Positions 48,089-57,208 are shown, numbered from the stretch's first letter. The stretch is DNA of 64,000 nt from Stenotrophomonas maltophilia (GCA_002435595.1 DJBL01000023.1:62001-126000); one strand, 5' to 3'. Translations and numbers: made by a program. Notes: generated by a model not told the origin, from the letters alone.

Positions 48089-48886
48089 TTACTGGAAAAA
48101 CTGGCTGGGCAACTGGCCGAAGCGCTTCTTGAACATCGCCGTGAACGCGCTCGGGCTGGCGTAGCCCAGCGCCAGCGCAACGTCGATGATCTTGTCGCCG
48201 TGGGCCAGGCGCTCCAGGGCGCGCAGCAAGCGCGCCTGCTGCCGCCACTGGCCGAAGGTCATGCCGAGCTCGCGAGCGCACAGGCGCTGGATGGTTTTCA
48301 CGTCCACGCCCAGGCGCGCGGCCCAGTCCTGCAGCGTGGAGGGGTCATCCGGAGCGGCTTCCAGACGGCGCGCGATCACCTGCAGGCGCGCATCCAGCGG
48401 CTGCGGCAGATGCAACGGCAATACCGGCAGGGTCTGCAGTTCATCCAGGATCAGCTGCATCACCCGGCCATCGCGGGAGTCCTGCCGGTAGGGCTGGATC
48501 ACCGCCACGGCGGCGCGGATCAGTGCCGCCAGCAGCGGCGTCACCGACACCGTGGAGGCCGTCGGCGGCGGCTGGGCGATGGCCTCGGGCAGGATGTACA
48601 GGCTGCGCATTCCCACTGCACCGATGCAGCTCACCTTGTGACCCATGCCGGCCGGCATCCAGATCGCGCGCGTGTGCGGCACTACCCAGCGCCCAGCCCC
48701 GGCCTGCACCACCAGCACGCCCGATTCGGCGTAGACCAGCTGATGCCGATCGGGGTGGTGATGCAGCGGAATCACCGTGCCGGGCGCGTAATCCCTCGCG
48801 CGGCACAGCACCGGCGACTCGGGCCCGAACGAAAGGCTGCGGCCTTCCCCGTCGGCACGGGTGACGTTACTTTTTCGAGGGGGCAT
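48089..48886 (-). CDS. AraC-family regulator with cupin sensor domain, 265 aa
   Basis: An N-terminal cupin (GTVIPLHHHPDRHQLVYAES; VVPHTRAIWMPAGMGHKV) is followed by an AraC double helix-turn-helix (LQDWAARLGVDVKTIQRLCA; IIDVALALGYASPSAFTAMF). ATG at 48886 is chosen. This layout is common in regulators of adjacent MFS exporters, and the Fsr-type gene ends 21 bases away, tail to tail. The inducer is unknown. Confidence 0.86.
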   Translation of the reverse strand: MPPRKSNVTRADGEGRSLSFGPESPVLCRARDYAPGTVIPLHHHPDRHQLVYAESGVLVVQAGAGRWVVPHTRAIWMPAGMGHKVSCIGAVGMRSLYILPEAIAQPPPTASTVSVTPLLAALIRAAVAVIQPYRQDSRDGRVMQLILDELQTLPVLPLHLPQPLDARLQVIARRLEAAPDDPSTLQDWAARLGVDVKTIQRLCARELGMTFGQWRQQARLLRALERLAHGDKIIDVALALGYASPSAFTAMFKKRFGQLPSQFFQ

Positions 48887-48950
48887 GCCCGGTTTCCATG
48901 ACGCCGACGACCCGCCGATTCTAGCCCGCCCACCCGGGGCGACACCTTGC

Positions 48951-49280
48951 TCAGGTAGGCTGCAATGCCTGCTCGAGCGCGGCCAGATCCGTCTCCTGGC
49001 GGGGGCGCACCACCCGCGCCACTTCTTCGCCGTCGCGCAGCAGCACCAGCGTGGGCCACAGTTTGACCTGGTACGAGCGGCCCGCAGGCCGCCCTTTGCC
49101 ATCTTCGATCTTCACATGGCCGATGTCGGCATGCGCATCCAGCCATTCCTTCACCACCAGCTGGGCGCCACTGCAGTGCGGGCACCAGGGCGCGCCAAAC
49201 TCCACCAGCTGCCAGCCCGCGCCGGCGTCCAGCTCGGCACGGGTCGGCTCCTGGCGGGCATAGTCGCGCGTGTAGCTCAT
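48951..49280 (-). CDS. Thioredoxin-fold protein, 109 aa
   Basis: A small thioredoxin-like protein with active site WCPHC in LVEFGAPWCPHCSGAQ and the cis-Pro in LWPTLVLL. There is no signal peptide, so it is cytoplasmic. Its ATG overlaps the stop of the host-attachment gene (ATGA). CPHC differs from the CGPC of thioredoxin and would make it more oxidising. The partner is unknown. Confidence 0.85.
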   Translation of the reverse strand: MSYTRDYARQEPTRAELDAGAGWQLVEFGAPWCPHCSGAQLVVKEWLDAHADIGHVKIEDGKGRPAGRSYQVKLWPTLVLLRDGEEVARVVRPRQETDLAALEQALQPT

Positions 49281-49699
49281 CGCGGCTGCTCAAGCGCCCG
49301 CTGGATGTCCTCGAGCGGGGCGTTGGTGAGATCCTTGGCCAGGTCGGCGAGCAGGCGGGACTGGACTTCCTTGTGCAGCTGCGGGCGGATCCGCCCCAGC
49401 GTCTGCGGGTCGGCGATCAGCACCAGATGGGCATAGCGGTTGTTGAGCGCATCTTCGTTCAACTGCGCGGCCAGCTGCTTGGCGAAGGTGGCCTCGTTCA
49501 ACTGCGCGATGCTCATGTCCTGCGGCATCGAACCGGACGGCCCCTGCCCGGAAACCCCCTGTGCACTGATGTCCTGCAGCTTCAGTGCGTCGTGCTGCTT
49601 GAGCTGCAGGGCATGGCCGCTGCCGATGTTGGTGAACACGCGGGCCGAACCGCCGTCTGCGACGACGACCAGGGTGCCTTCGGGAATGTGCTGCTGCAT
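49277..49699 (-). CDS. Host-attachment family protein, 140 aa
   Basis: Matches the family first described as required for attachment to host cells. Visible family parts are TLVVVADGGSARVFTN at the N-terminus, FAKQLAAQLNEDALNNRYAH, LVLIADPQTLGRIRP, and HKEVQSRLLADLAKDLTN. ATG at 49699 with GGAG is chosen; a longer frame to 49792 lacks a site. The fold is a release-factor-like nuclease-type domain, but no activity is shown. It is coupled to the thioredoxin gene. Confidence 0.8.
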   Translation of the reverse strand: MQQHIPEGTLVVVADGGSARVFTNIGSGHALQLKQHDALKLQDISAQGVSGQGPSGSMPQDMSIAQLNEATFAKQLAAQLNEDALNNRYAHLVLIADPQTLGRIRPQLHKEVQSRLLADLAKDLTNAPLEDIQRALEQPR

Positions 49700-49899
49700 C
49701 GTGAACTCCTTGGGAAAACGGGTCGCTGTTGCGCCCGAGTCCCACGGTAGGGAGGTAGATGTAAGCGTGGCGCATAGGGATGTGTTCGGCATGTATGCAG
49801 CAGCGCCGTTGCGTCGGGAGATTCCCGACAGCCGCCGTTCAACGACTGTGCCAGAGTCGGGGCTTCAGATCGCTCACGCTTTAAGGCAAGGAGGCAGCA

Positions 49900-51156
49900 A
49901 TGTCGGAGACACAGGGGAACGAGGAAGGATTCGCGCTGCCTGAGGGTAGCCTGGTTGCCAAACTGGACAATATGGTGGCAATTCAGGATTATGCGCCGGA
50001 AAGTGCCTGCATCCGACTGATCGGCGTCAGCGAGGCGGATTTTAAGTCCGCTTCGTTCAATGAGCGACGTGCCGAAGTATTCCTGGTGGACGTCGGCATT
50101 GACGACATTTCGAGAACTTCCGCCAAACTCCTACGCCAATGGCGCAGGGCCGTACTGGCAGCATGGAATGACCGTGGTGCTGACGGGGCCAACTCTGATC
50201 TTGGTGCGCCGGAGAAGTGGGTGCGGATCCGCTACGAACGCAGCAGCACACCGACCTCAAGCTACGGCTACTGCCTCTTCCGTGAACAAACCACGCCCAC
50301 CTATCTTCAGATTCTCGACATTGAGGTGTTTGATTCCACGCAAGTGGTCATTCCACCGCCGCAGGTAGAAGCGCTGCCTTTGCCGCTGCCGCCGGCTTTG
50401 GCAAGCGGGCCTCTGCTGCAGGCCTTTCACGTTGGGCAAGGCATGTGCAGCCTGATCATCCGCGGAGACATGGGCATACTGATGGACTGCGGCGCAGGCA
50501 CGCCGATTAAACGTCCCGCCTATACGTCCGGGGCCATTACCAACGAGCTGGCGACCACCGTTGCCAACGTTGCCGTCTTGGCCGCCGTGATCTCGCACGC
50601 TGATTCGGATCATTGGCGTCTGCTGGACTGGGATGCCGCGCTCGCGGCCCAAGTGCAGGTGATTGCGATCCCGTCAGGAATCGGCATGCTCGCCTTCACC
50701 TCACCTGCGCTGGCCTTGCAAGTCGTCGGCATCGGCGATTGCAGCCTGCCCTTGGGCGCAGGAGCCCATCTGGACCTGCTGCGGACGCAGCCATGGGTCT
50801 CTGACTCCAATGGGTGCGCCCTGGTTGCGCATCTTTACACCGATACGGTTCGGGCCCTGCTCCCCGGCGACTATGTGTATGCGCGCTTCGCTACCGATGG
50901 CAATCCGGGCATTCAGGGGCTGCTTACACAAACGTTCGACGCTGTGGTCGCCCCCCACCATGGATGCAAGGCGAGCGCGCACAACGTTCCTGCCGCCAGC
51001 GTACCTGGCCGCTCGCAAGCATTCTTCTCTGCGGGAGACCATGGCGGGTACCGCCACCCACGCTTCGATGCGCTGCACGCACATAGCGCCCAGGACTTTC
51101 GGATCATCAACGACCGCACCGCCCGGCATGTGTGGAGCCACGTGCTTCTGCCATGA
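49900..51156 (+). CDS. Stand-alone ComEC-like metallo-beta-lactamase-fold protein, 418 aa
   Basis: The second half is an MBL hydrolase of the ComEC/Rec2 C-terminal kind: FHVGQGMCSLI, HADSDH (233-238, the HxDxDH metal motif), ALLPGDYVYARF, VVAPHHGCKAS and SAGDHGGYRHP. There are no membrane spans or competence domain. The first about 165 residues are unique and include a Trp/Arg-rich part. It has a strong ribosome site AAGGAGG (49888-49894), is less GC-rich than its neighbours by eye, and stands alone on its strand. It may have been acquired horizontally. A role in nucleotide cleavage or defence is conceivable but unproven. Confidence 0.83.
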   Translation: MSETQGNEEGFALPEGSLVAKLDNMVAIQDYAPESACIRLIGVSEADFKSASFNERRAEVFLVDVGIDDISRTSAKLLRQWRRAVLAAWNDRGADGANSDLGAPEKWVRIRYERSSTPTSSYGYCLFREQTTPTYLQILDIEVFDSTQVVIPPPQVEALPLPLPPALASGPLLQAFHVGQGMCSLIIRGDMGILMDCGAGTPIKRPAYTSGAITNELATTVANVAVLAAVISHADSDHWRLLDWDAALAAQVQVIAIPSGIGMLAFTSPALALQVVGIGDCSLPLGAGAHLDLLRTQPWVSDSNGCALVAHLYTDTVRALLPGDYVYARFATDGNPGIQGLLTQTFDAVVAPHHGCKASAHNVPAASVPGRSQAFFSAGDHGGYRHPRFDALHAHSAQDFRIINDRTARHVWSHVLLP

Positions 51157-51173
51157 CAGAGCTTCCCGCCCGA

Positions 51174-51800
51174 TCAGCCTGTGCCGTGCAGCTCCATCGC
51201 ACGCATGACGATCGGCTTGGCCCAGTCCGGGGTGTGCAGCAACTGCGCCACCGATTCCGGGTAGTGCAGGCCCTTGCGGTCCAGGTGCAGCAGGGGCAAC
51301 GGATCGGCCTGCCCCTGCGCGTCCAGCGGTGCGCTGTTGTCGTAGACCTGCAGTTCGGCCAGGTAGGGCAGCAGCGCCAACAGGTTTTCACGCGATGCGT
51401 CGTAGCGGGCGTGAATCTTGTCCTGCGGAATGTCGTGGCCACCCTTGGCGACGCGTGCGGCCACCCGTTCGACATGCAGCTGCACGCTGTCCAGACCGCA
51501 GAACCAGACGGCCACGTCGTGGGTTTCGCACGCCGCGCGCAGCAGCCGTGCGATGGTCGTGCCGCCCAGGGTGGTTTCAAAGGCGAAATCGCTACCCTCG
51601 GCCATGGCGGTGCGCAGCCGCCGCGCGCCTTCGTGCCAGGCCGCGGAGTTGGCCTCGTCGGCCGCCCACCCCGCCTGGACCAAGGCGCGGGTGAAGGAAT
51701 CGGGATTGAACCAGGTCAGGCCATCGGCCTCCAGCCAGGTTCCCAGCAGCGAACTCTTGCCGGCGCCGTTGACGCCGGCAAGCACCAGAATCCGCCCCAT
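51174..51800 (-). CDS. Zeta-toxin-like P-loop kinase, 208 aa
   Basis: The Walker A motif is LVLAGVNGAGKSS at the N-terminus; FNPDSFTRAL and the FETTLGG segment fit zeta toxins, which phosphorylate UDP-GlcNAc. No signal peptide. It follows the Phd-like antitoxin gene by three bases, the order expected for a type II toxin-antitoxin operon. Length is short for a zeta toxin but fits small zeta-like proteins in proteobacteria. Toxicity is inferred. Confidence 0.82.
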   Translation of the reverse strand: MGRILVLAGVNGAGKSSLLGTWLEADGLTWFNPDSFTRALVQAGWAADEANSAAWHEGARRLRTAMAEGSDFAFETTLGGTTIARLLRAACETHDVAVWFCGLDSVQLHVERVAARVAKGGHDIPQDKIHARYDASRENLLALLPYLAELQVYDNSAPLDAQGQADPLPLLHLDRKGLHYPESVAQLLHTPDWAKPIVMRAMELHGTG

Positions 51801-51803
51801 CGA

Positions 51804-52142
51804 TCAGAGCGACTTGCCGGGGGTGATCCTGCCGCGCCGGATCGGCTGGCCCAGCACCTTGCCCAGCCCGCCGTCGCGGTTGAGGCCGGCCAACTGCACG
51901 TCGAACTGCGTGCGCAGGCGTTCCAGCTCGCCGCCGCGCTCGTCGGCATCGGCTTCGGCGGCCTTGGCCAGCAGCGCCTGGTACGCCTTGATGTCCACGA
52001 TCACCGCTTCGGGGTGGTTGTGGTTGGTGATGACCAGCGCCTGTTTTTCGCGCACGGTGCGCATCAGGCTTGGCCAGCCACGGGTCTTTACCGACGACGC
52101 GGTGGCCTTCTCAAGGCCGGGCAGGTCCAGGGGCAGGGTCAT
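51804..52142 (-). CDS. Phd/YefM-like antitoxin, 112 aa
   Basis: A small protein with the Phd/YefM-like core WPSLMRTVREKQALVITNHN followed by HPEAVIVDIKAYQALL, which serves as the dimeric DNA-binding part. The C-terminal half (LERLRTQFDVQLAGL) would cover the toxin. ATG at 52142 with GGAG is chosen; an upstream in-frame ATG at 52208 would run over the operator. It is paired with the zeta-like gene, an unusual partner since Phd-type antitoxins usually pair with RelE or Doc. Confidence 0.8.
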   Translation of the reverse strand: MTLPLDLPGLEKATASSVKTRGWPSLMRTVREKQALVITNHNHPEAVIVDIKAYQALLAKAAEADADERGGELERLRTQFDVQLAGLNRDGGLGKVLGQPIRRGRITPGKSL

Positions 52143-52184
52143 GGCAGGCTCCAGCGCGGGATATGGGGCCATCATACGCCTTTT

Positions 52185-52215
52185 GGCCAAATTGGACATA
52201 AATCCCAATTTGGCC
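52185..52215. promoter_or_regulatory. Operator-like inverted repeat of the toxin-antitoxin operon
   Basis: GGCCAAATTGG and CCAATTTGGCC are perfect 11-bp inverted arms separated by nine bases, 43 bases upstream of the antitoxin start. The AT-rich arms stand out in this GC-rich DNA. Such repeats upstream of antitoxins are bound by the antitoxin or complex for autorepression, which is the expected function here. Confidence 0.75.
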
Positions 52216-52234
52216 TGAACTACCCGCCCCAGCC

Positions 52235-52260
52235 GGGCCCGCCATCGGCTGGGCGGGCCC
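52235..52260 (-). terminator. Hairpin after GH92, terminator-like
   Basis: GGGCCCGCC and GGCGGGCCC form a 9-bp stem with an eight-base loop, ten bases beyond the mannosidase stop. No clear T-run follows, so efficiency is uncertain. Confidence 0.45.
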
Positions 52261-52270
52261 CGCCTGCGGC

Positions 52271-54613
52271 TCAGCGCGACATCGAGTAAGGCGCCTGCGC
52301 GCCCTCCCCCGGCCAGGCCGTGTTGGGCTCGGCCTGCAGGGTGAAGCGCAGCTCGCCGCCGGCCAGGATCTCGGCATGGCGCAGGAAGGTGCGCTGCAGC
52401 GGCTTGCCGTTGAGCGTCACCGAGCCCACGTACGGATGACCCTTGCCCATGCCCTCGGTGACGATGCTGAAGCGCTTGCCATTGGGCAGGTTCAGCGTGG
52501 CCTTGGGCAGGAACGGGCGACCGATGATGTACTCGCCGCTGCCCGGCGCCACCGGGTAGAAGCCCAGCGCGGTGAACAGGTACCAGGCCGACATCTGGCC
52601 CAGGTCGTCGTTGCCGGCCAGGCCGTCGGGACGGTCAGCGTACTGGGTGTCCATGATCTGCTTCAGGCGCGCCTGGGTGCGCCACGGCTGCCCGGCATGG
52701 GCGTACAGGTAGGCGACATGGTGGCTGGGCTCGTTGCCGTGCGCATACCAGCCGATCAGGCCGGTGATGTCTTCCATGTGCTCGAAGATCGACGGGTCGA
52801 CCTTGGCCTCGAACACCTGGTCCAGGCGGGCCAGCAGCGTGTCGCTGCCGCCGTGTGCGGCGGCCAGCCCGGCCACGTCCTGCGGCACGTACCAGGAATA
52901 CTGCCAGGCATTGCCTTCGGTGTAGTCGGTGCCGTAGCCGCTGGCCGAGGGATCGAACGGGGTGCGGAAGCTGCCGTCGCGCTTGCGCGCACGCATGAAG
53001 CCGGTGTCGGCGTCGAAGGCGTGGCGCCAGTTGCCGGCGCGCGCGTCGAAGGCGGCCTGCACGTCCTTGCGGCCCATGGCCTCGGCCATGCGTGCGATGG
53101 TCCAGTCGTCGAAGGCGTACTCCAGGGTCTTGCTGGCGGCCTCGCCTTCTTCATCGATCGGCACCCAGCCCAGTTCGCGGTATTGCGCGATGCCGTCATA
53201 CGGGCCGTAGTTGGCGGTGGCCACCATGGCATCCAGCGCCTTGTCCGCATCGAAACCACGGATGCCCTTGAGGTAGGCATCGGCGATCACCGGCACGGCG
53301 TGGTAGCCGATCATGCACCAGGTTTCCTGGCCGTGGAACGCCCACACCGGCAGCATGCCGTAGGCGCTGCTGTGCTGGTGGGCGAGCAGCGAATTGATGA
53401 AGTCGCTGTTGCGCTTCTCCGGCTGCACCAGGGTCAGCAACGGATGCAACGCACGGTAGGTGTCCCACAGCGAGAAAGTGGAATAGTGGGTGTAGCCCTC
53501 GGCGCGATGGACGGCGTTGTCCGAGCCGCGGTAGTGGCCATCGCTGTCCATGAACACGGTCGGCCCAAGCAGGCTGTGGTACAGCGCGGTGTAGGCGCTG
53601 CGGCGGTCGTGCGCGGGGCCCTCGATATCCAGCACCGACAACGCCTGCGTCCACTGCGCCTTTGCCTCGGCGCGGACGCGGTCGAAATCGAAGCCCGGCA
53701 CCTCGCTCTCCAGGTTGGCGATCGCACCGGCCTCGCTCACCGACGAAATCGCCACCGTCACCACCAGCGGCTGGTCCAGCGTGCCGAAATCGAAGGTGCC
53801 CACCAGCTGGCGCCCTTCGATCTGCGCACGCTGCGCCGGGCTCTGGTGCCCCGGCGGCGGGAAGCCCTTGTAGGCAATGTCGGTTTCGGTGTTGTGGAAG
53901 GCGTGTGCGGTCAGCGGCCGCGAAAAACGCATCGCGAAATACAGCTGCCGGCCCGGCGCCCAGCCGCGGGTCTCGCGGAAACCGGTGATGGTGCCGTCCT
54001 CACGGGCGCGCAGGCGCGACCACATGATCTTGCCGGGGTAATCGTAGAGGCTGGTGCGCAGGTCCAGCAGCACGCGCGCCGGCTGGTTGGCCGGATAGGT
54101 ATAGCGGTGCACGCCGACACGGGTGCTGGTGGTCAGCTCGGCGCGCACCTTGGGATCATCCAGGGTGACCGCGTAGTAGCCCGGTTCGGCGCGCTCGCCA
54201 GCGTGGCGGAAGCGCGAGGTGTAGCCGCTGCCCGGCTTGTCCGGGTCGCCACGCTCCAGGCTGGCATCGGTGCGCACCGGCATCAGCAGCACGTCGCCCA
54301 GGTCGGAATGGCCGCTGCCGGAGAAATGCGTGTGCGAGAAGCCGACGATGCTGCTGTCGTCATGGCGGTAGCCGGCCGCCCAGCCATAGGCCTTGTCACG
54401 CGGCTGGATGCGGGTGTCCGGGCTGAGCTGGACCATGCCGAACGGCACCGTGGCGCCGGGATAGGTGTGCCCTTCCCCGCCCGTACCGATGAACGGATCG
54501 ACGGCCGCGTAGGCACGTTCTCCCGCACCCGCCGGCGCAGCGCCGGCAGCCCCGGCCGCCAACATTGCTCCAACCGCGAGCCCCCACCACCGCAGCGTCC
54601 CCGTTTTCGTCAT
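52271..54613 (-). CDS. GH92 alpha-1,2-mannosidase, 780 aa
   Basis: A calcium-dependent inverting exo-mannosidase with a signal peptide (GLAVGAMLAAGAAGAA). GH92 features: VDPFIGTGGEGHTYPGATVP with PFGMVQLSPDTR, FSHTHFSGSGHSDLGD, SLWDTYRALHP, and GNDDLGQMSAWYLFTALGFY near the end. Length is normal. It would trim alpha-mannose from glycoprotein N-glycans in the periplasm or outside the cell. It is upstream-adjacent to ProP on the same strand, but a hairpin separates them. TTAGATCGATTCAA just upstream may be an operator. Confidence 0.93.
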   Translation of the reverse strand: MTKTGTLRWWGLAVGAMLAAGAAGAAPAGAGERAYAAVDPFIGTGGEGHTYPGATVPFGMVQLSPDTRIQPRDKAYGWAAGYRHDDSSIVGFSHTHFSGSGHSDLGDVLLMPVRTDASLERGDPDKPGSGYTSRFRHAGERAEPGYYAVTLDDPKVRAELTTSTRVGVHRYTYPANQPARVLLDLRTSLYDYPGKIMWSRLRAREDGTITGFRETRGWAPGRQLYFAMRFSRPLTAHAFHNTETDIAYKGFPPPGHQSPAQRAQIEGRQLVGTFDFGTLDQPLVVTVAISSVSEAGAIANLESEVPGFDFDRVRAEAKAQWTQALSVLDIEGPAHDRRSAYTALYHSLLGPTVFMDSDGHYRGSDNAVHRAEGYTHYSTFSLWDTYRALHPLLTLVQPEKRNSDFINSLLAHQHSSAYGMLPVWAFHGQETWCMIGYHAVPVIADAYLKGIRGFDADKALDAMVATANYGPYDGIAQYRELGWVPIDEEGEAASKTLEYAFDDWTIARMAEAMGRKDVQAAFDARAGNWRHAFDADTGFMRARKRDGSFRTPFDPSASGYGTDYTEGNAWQYSWYVPQDVAGLAAAHGGSDTLLARLDQVFEAKVDPSIFEHMEDITGLIGWYAHGNEPSHHVAYLYAHAGQPWRTQARLKQIMDTQYADRPDGLAGNDDLGQMSAWYLFTALGFYPVAPGSGEYIIGRPFLPKATLNLPNGKRFSIVTEGMGKGHPYVGSVTLNGKPLQRTFLRHAEILAGGELRFTLQAEPNTAWPGEGAQAPYSMSR

Positions 54614-54624
54614 GGCGTCTGGAT

Positions 54625-54638
54625 TTAGATCGATTCAA
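54625..54638. promoter_or_regulatory. Near-palindrome TTAGATCGATTCAA upstream of GH92
   Basis: TT..ATCGAT..AA is symmetric at 10 of 14 positions and lies 12 bases before the mannosidase start, in an AT-rich patch. It may be an operator of a LacI-type regulator not in this window; this is a weak call. Confidence 0.3.
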
Positions 54639-54695
54639 GGTGAACCCGATCCTAGCACCGGTGCCGGGCGGTGGCATGTTGCAGTGCGCAGATGG

Positions 54696-54727
54696 CCCTG
54701 CCCGCCGCTGGACCGCGGCGGGCAGGG
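54696..54727 (-). terminator. Strong hairpin after ProP-type gene
   Basis: CCCTGCCCGCCGC and GCGGCGGGCAGGG form a perfect 13-bp stem around TGGACC, 38 bases beyond the transporter stop. There is no T-run after it on the minus strand. It may act as a terminator or RNA-end stabiliser. Confidence 0.55.
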
Positions 54728-54765
54728 AGCGAGCGTCGACCAGCGGCCGGCGCCACCGGCCTGGA

Positions 54766-56253
54766 TCAGGCCGGGCGCGCGTCGTCGGGGATCGCCGCCT
54801 CGGGCAACGTCGGCTGCGCGTTGTCCACCGTCATCGGGGCGTCGCTGCGCAGCAGCGCACGGGCCTCGGCTTCGCTGGCCACCGCCGGGGGCGAGCCACG
54901 CAGCGGCAGCCGCGCGGTTTCGTTGACGAACAGCATGGTGATGACGCCGATCACCGCCGCGCCCATCAGGTAGTACGCCGGCACCAGCGGGTCGCCGGTA
55001 CGCTCGACCAGCCACGCGGTGATCAGCGGCGTAGTGCCGCCGAACAGCGACACCGACACATTGAAGGCGATCGACAGCGCGCTGTAGCGCACCGGGGTGT
55101 AGAACAGGGCCGGCAGCGTGGATGGCATCGAACTGGTGAAACACACCAGCGCCAGGCCCAGCAGCATCAGTCCCAGGAAGATCAGCCAGTCGTTGCCGGT
55201 GCCGATCAGCTTCAGGCATGGGATGGCGAGCGCGAACAGGGCGATACAGGCGCCGATGATCATCGGCCGACGGCCGAGCTTGTCGCTGAACACACCGCCG
55301 AGCACGTTGAGCGGCATCATCACCAGCATCACGATGATGATCAGCAGCAGGCCTTTGCTCTCGGCATAGCCCATGGTGACGCTCAGGTAGCTGGGCATGT
55401 AGGTCAGCAGCATGTAGTCGGTGACGTTGAACACCAGCACCAGGCCCACGCACTTGAGCAGCTGCGGCCAGTGCACGCGGAACAGCGCGCCGATGCCCGG
55501 GCGCTCGTGGTCGCGCTTGTCGGCCTCTTCGGCATAGGCGCGGAACGCCGGGGTTTCTTCCAGCTTCATGCGCATGTACAGGCCCAGCAGACCCAGCGGA
55601 CCGGCCACCAGGAACGGAATGCGCCAGCCCCAGTCCAGCATCTGCGTACTGCTCAGCGCCATGTGCAGTGCGGTCACGGTGCCGGCACCGGCGATGTAGC
55701 CGCCCAGCGTGCCGAACTCCAGCCAGCTGCCCATCAGCCCGCGGTTGCGATCGGTGGAGTACTCGGCGATGAAGGTGGCCGCCCCGCCATACTCACCGCC
55801 GGTGGAAAAGCCCTGCACCAGCCGCGCCAGCAGCAGCAACGCCGGTGCCCACAGGCCGATGCGCTCGTAGGACGGAATCAGACCGATGCTGAAGGTGCCC
55901 AGCGCCATCAGGATCATGGTGAAGGCCAGCACCTTCTGGCGGCCGTACTTGTCGCCCAGCGGCCCGAAGACCAGGCCGCCCAGCGGGCGCACCAGGAAGG
56001 CCACGGTGAAGGTGGCAAAGGTGGCGATCAGCTGCGCGGTGGGGTTGCTGGCCGGGAAGAACACCTGGCCCAGGGTGACCGCGATGTAACCGTACACGCC
56101 GAAATCGAACCACTCCATCGCGTTGCCGAGCGCAGCCGCACCGACCGCCTTCTTGAGCATCGGCCGATCGACGACGGTGACTTCATCCACCTGGACGTGG
56201 CGGCGGCGTTTGAACCAGCCGAAATGGGCGTGTGCGGCATGCAGGTCCTGCAT
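54766..56253 (-). CDS. MFS metabolite:H+ symporter, ProP type, 495 aa
   Basis: A 12-span MHS-family transporter. Signatures: VGAAALGNAMEWFDFGVYGY at the first span, RPLGGLVFGPLGDKYGRQKV after span 2, VQGFSTGGEYGGAATFIAEY in span 4, and LEETPAFRAYAEE in the central loop. An N-terminal 30-residue cytoplasmic extension precedes span 1. AGGAGA lies upstream of ATG 56253. ProP imports proline and betaine; other members carry citrate or 2-oxoglutarate, so the substrate is a guess. Confidence 0.86.
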   Translation of the reverse strand: MQDLHAAHAHFGWFKRRRHVQVDEVTVVDRPMLKKAVGAAALGNAMEWFDFGVYGYIAVTLGQVFFPASNPTAQLIATFATFTVAFLVRPLGGLVFGPLGDKYGRQKVLAFTMILMALGTFSIGLIPSYERIGLWAPALLLLARLVQGFSTGGEYGGAATFIAEYSTDRNRGLMGSWLEFGTLGGYIAGAGTVTALHMALSSTQMLDWGWRIPFLVAGPLGLLGLYMRMKLEETPAFRAYAEEADKRDHERPGIGALFRVHWPQLLKCVGLVLVFNVTDYMLLTYMPSYLSVTMGYAESKGLLLIIIVMLVMMPLNVLGGVFSDKLGRRPMIIGACIALFALAIPCLKLIGTGNDWLIFLGLMLLGLALVCFTSSMPSTLPALFYTPVRYSALSIAFNVSVSLFGGTTPLITAWLVERTGDPLVPAYYLMGAAVIGVITMLFVNETARLPLRGSPPAVASEAEARALLRSDAPMTVDNAQPTLPEAAIPDDARPA

Positions 56254-56615
56254 TCTGCTTTCTCCTGGAAGCATGGCCATCACCACGCCTGAGGTTCCGC
56301 GCACGGCACGAAAAACAACCGCCTCCGGAAGAACGCGGCACGATGCGCGAAGAAGGGGTGGCAACAGGCGATCCCGGACGGCCGCGTGGAACTCCACGGC
56401 GCTGCAGGATGGATGACCGAGAGACGGGCAACGGCCCGAGACAATGATCAAGCGCGTCATGTTACTACAGATGGAAAAACACAGCGCTTACACAATCTTC
56501 ACATCTGTATGCAAAACGTCGTGGTGATCGTGCAGAATCCGCACGCCGGTGCGACGTGCTCACACGGAACGTGCGCCCGGCAACGCCCCTTCAGCACGAC
56601 TCCCAACGAGGCTCC
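56254..56615. promoter_or_regulatory. Divergent promoter region with 8-bp inverted repeat
   Basis: This 362-base gap separates the ProP-type gene from the small periplasmic gene. An AT-rich patch around 56455-56530 is the likely promoter area. It holds TACAGATG (56466-56473) and CATCTGTA (56502-56509), a perfect inverted repeat with a 28-base spacer. I see no gene in it. Confidence 0.4.
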
Positions 56616-57146
56616 ATGTCCATCAAGACCACCACCCTGTGCGCCCTGCTCGGCCTGCTCGCGCCGGCGGCCGCCAGCGCCCAGGACAGCACCGCCGCCA
56701 CGCTCTCGCGCCTGATCGAGTGCAAGCTCAGCGCCGACGACGTCGCCGCGTTCACCGACCGGATCAACGCCGAGGAGATCACCGACTTCGCCCATGCCGG
56801 CTCGGACGTGTCCGGCGATGCCGCGCTGAGCCTGTGGAAGAGCGACGCGCCGATCACCGCGTGGGGCGAACGCTCCGATCTGGTGCACCTGTCCAGCACC
56901 ACCGAGATGCTGCTGGCCTTCAGGGTCACGCCTGGCCAGGAAATGACCCGCGGCAAGGCCATCGTGGACCGCATCGGCGGCATGACCCCGCGTCCGGACC
57001 AGGCCGCCATGGAAGAGACCTACGGCTGGAAAGGCATGGACTACCGCAAGGCGCTCAGCGGCAACCGCAACGCGCGCGTGCTGGTGGACCTGAGCTATTC
57101 GCCGGGCTGGGTCACCGTGGGCTGCGCGTACGGCGACATCCTGTAA
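56616..57146 (+). CDS. Small periplasmic protein of unknown function, 176 aa
   Basis: A clear signal peptide (MSIKTTTLCALLGLLAPAAASAQ) precedes a soluble domain of about 150 residues. Two Cys (IECKLSADD; VGCAYGDIL) could form a disulphide joining the two ends. I recognise no named family. ATG at 56616 with a weak ACGAGG is chosen over upstream in-frame starts. It stands alone between a promoter region and the PAS operon. Confidence 0.75.
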   Translation: MSIKTTTLCALLGLLAPAAASAQDSTAATLSRLIECKLSADDVAAFTDRINAEEITDFAHAGSDVSGDAALSLWKSDAPITAWGERSDLVHLSSTTEMLLAFRVTPGQEMTRGKAIVDRIGGMTPRPDQAAMEETYGWKGMDYRKALSGNRNARVLVDLSYSPGWVTVGCAYGDIL

Positions 57147-57208
57147 CGCACCACCACGCGGTTGCAACCGGCCGCGCGGGAAGCGATTCCCGCGCCGCCT
57201 GCGTTTGC

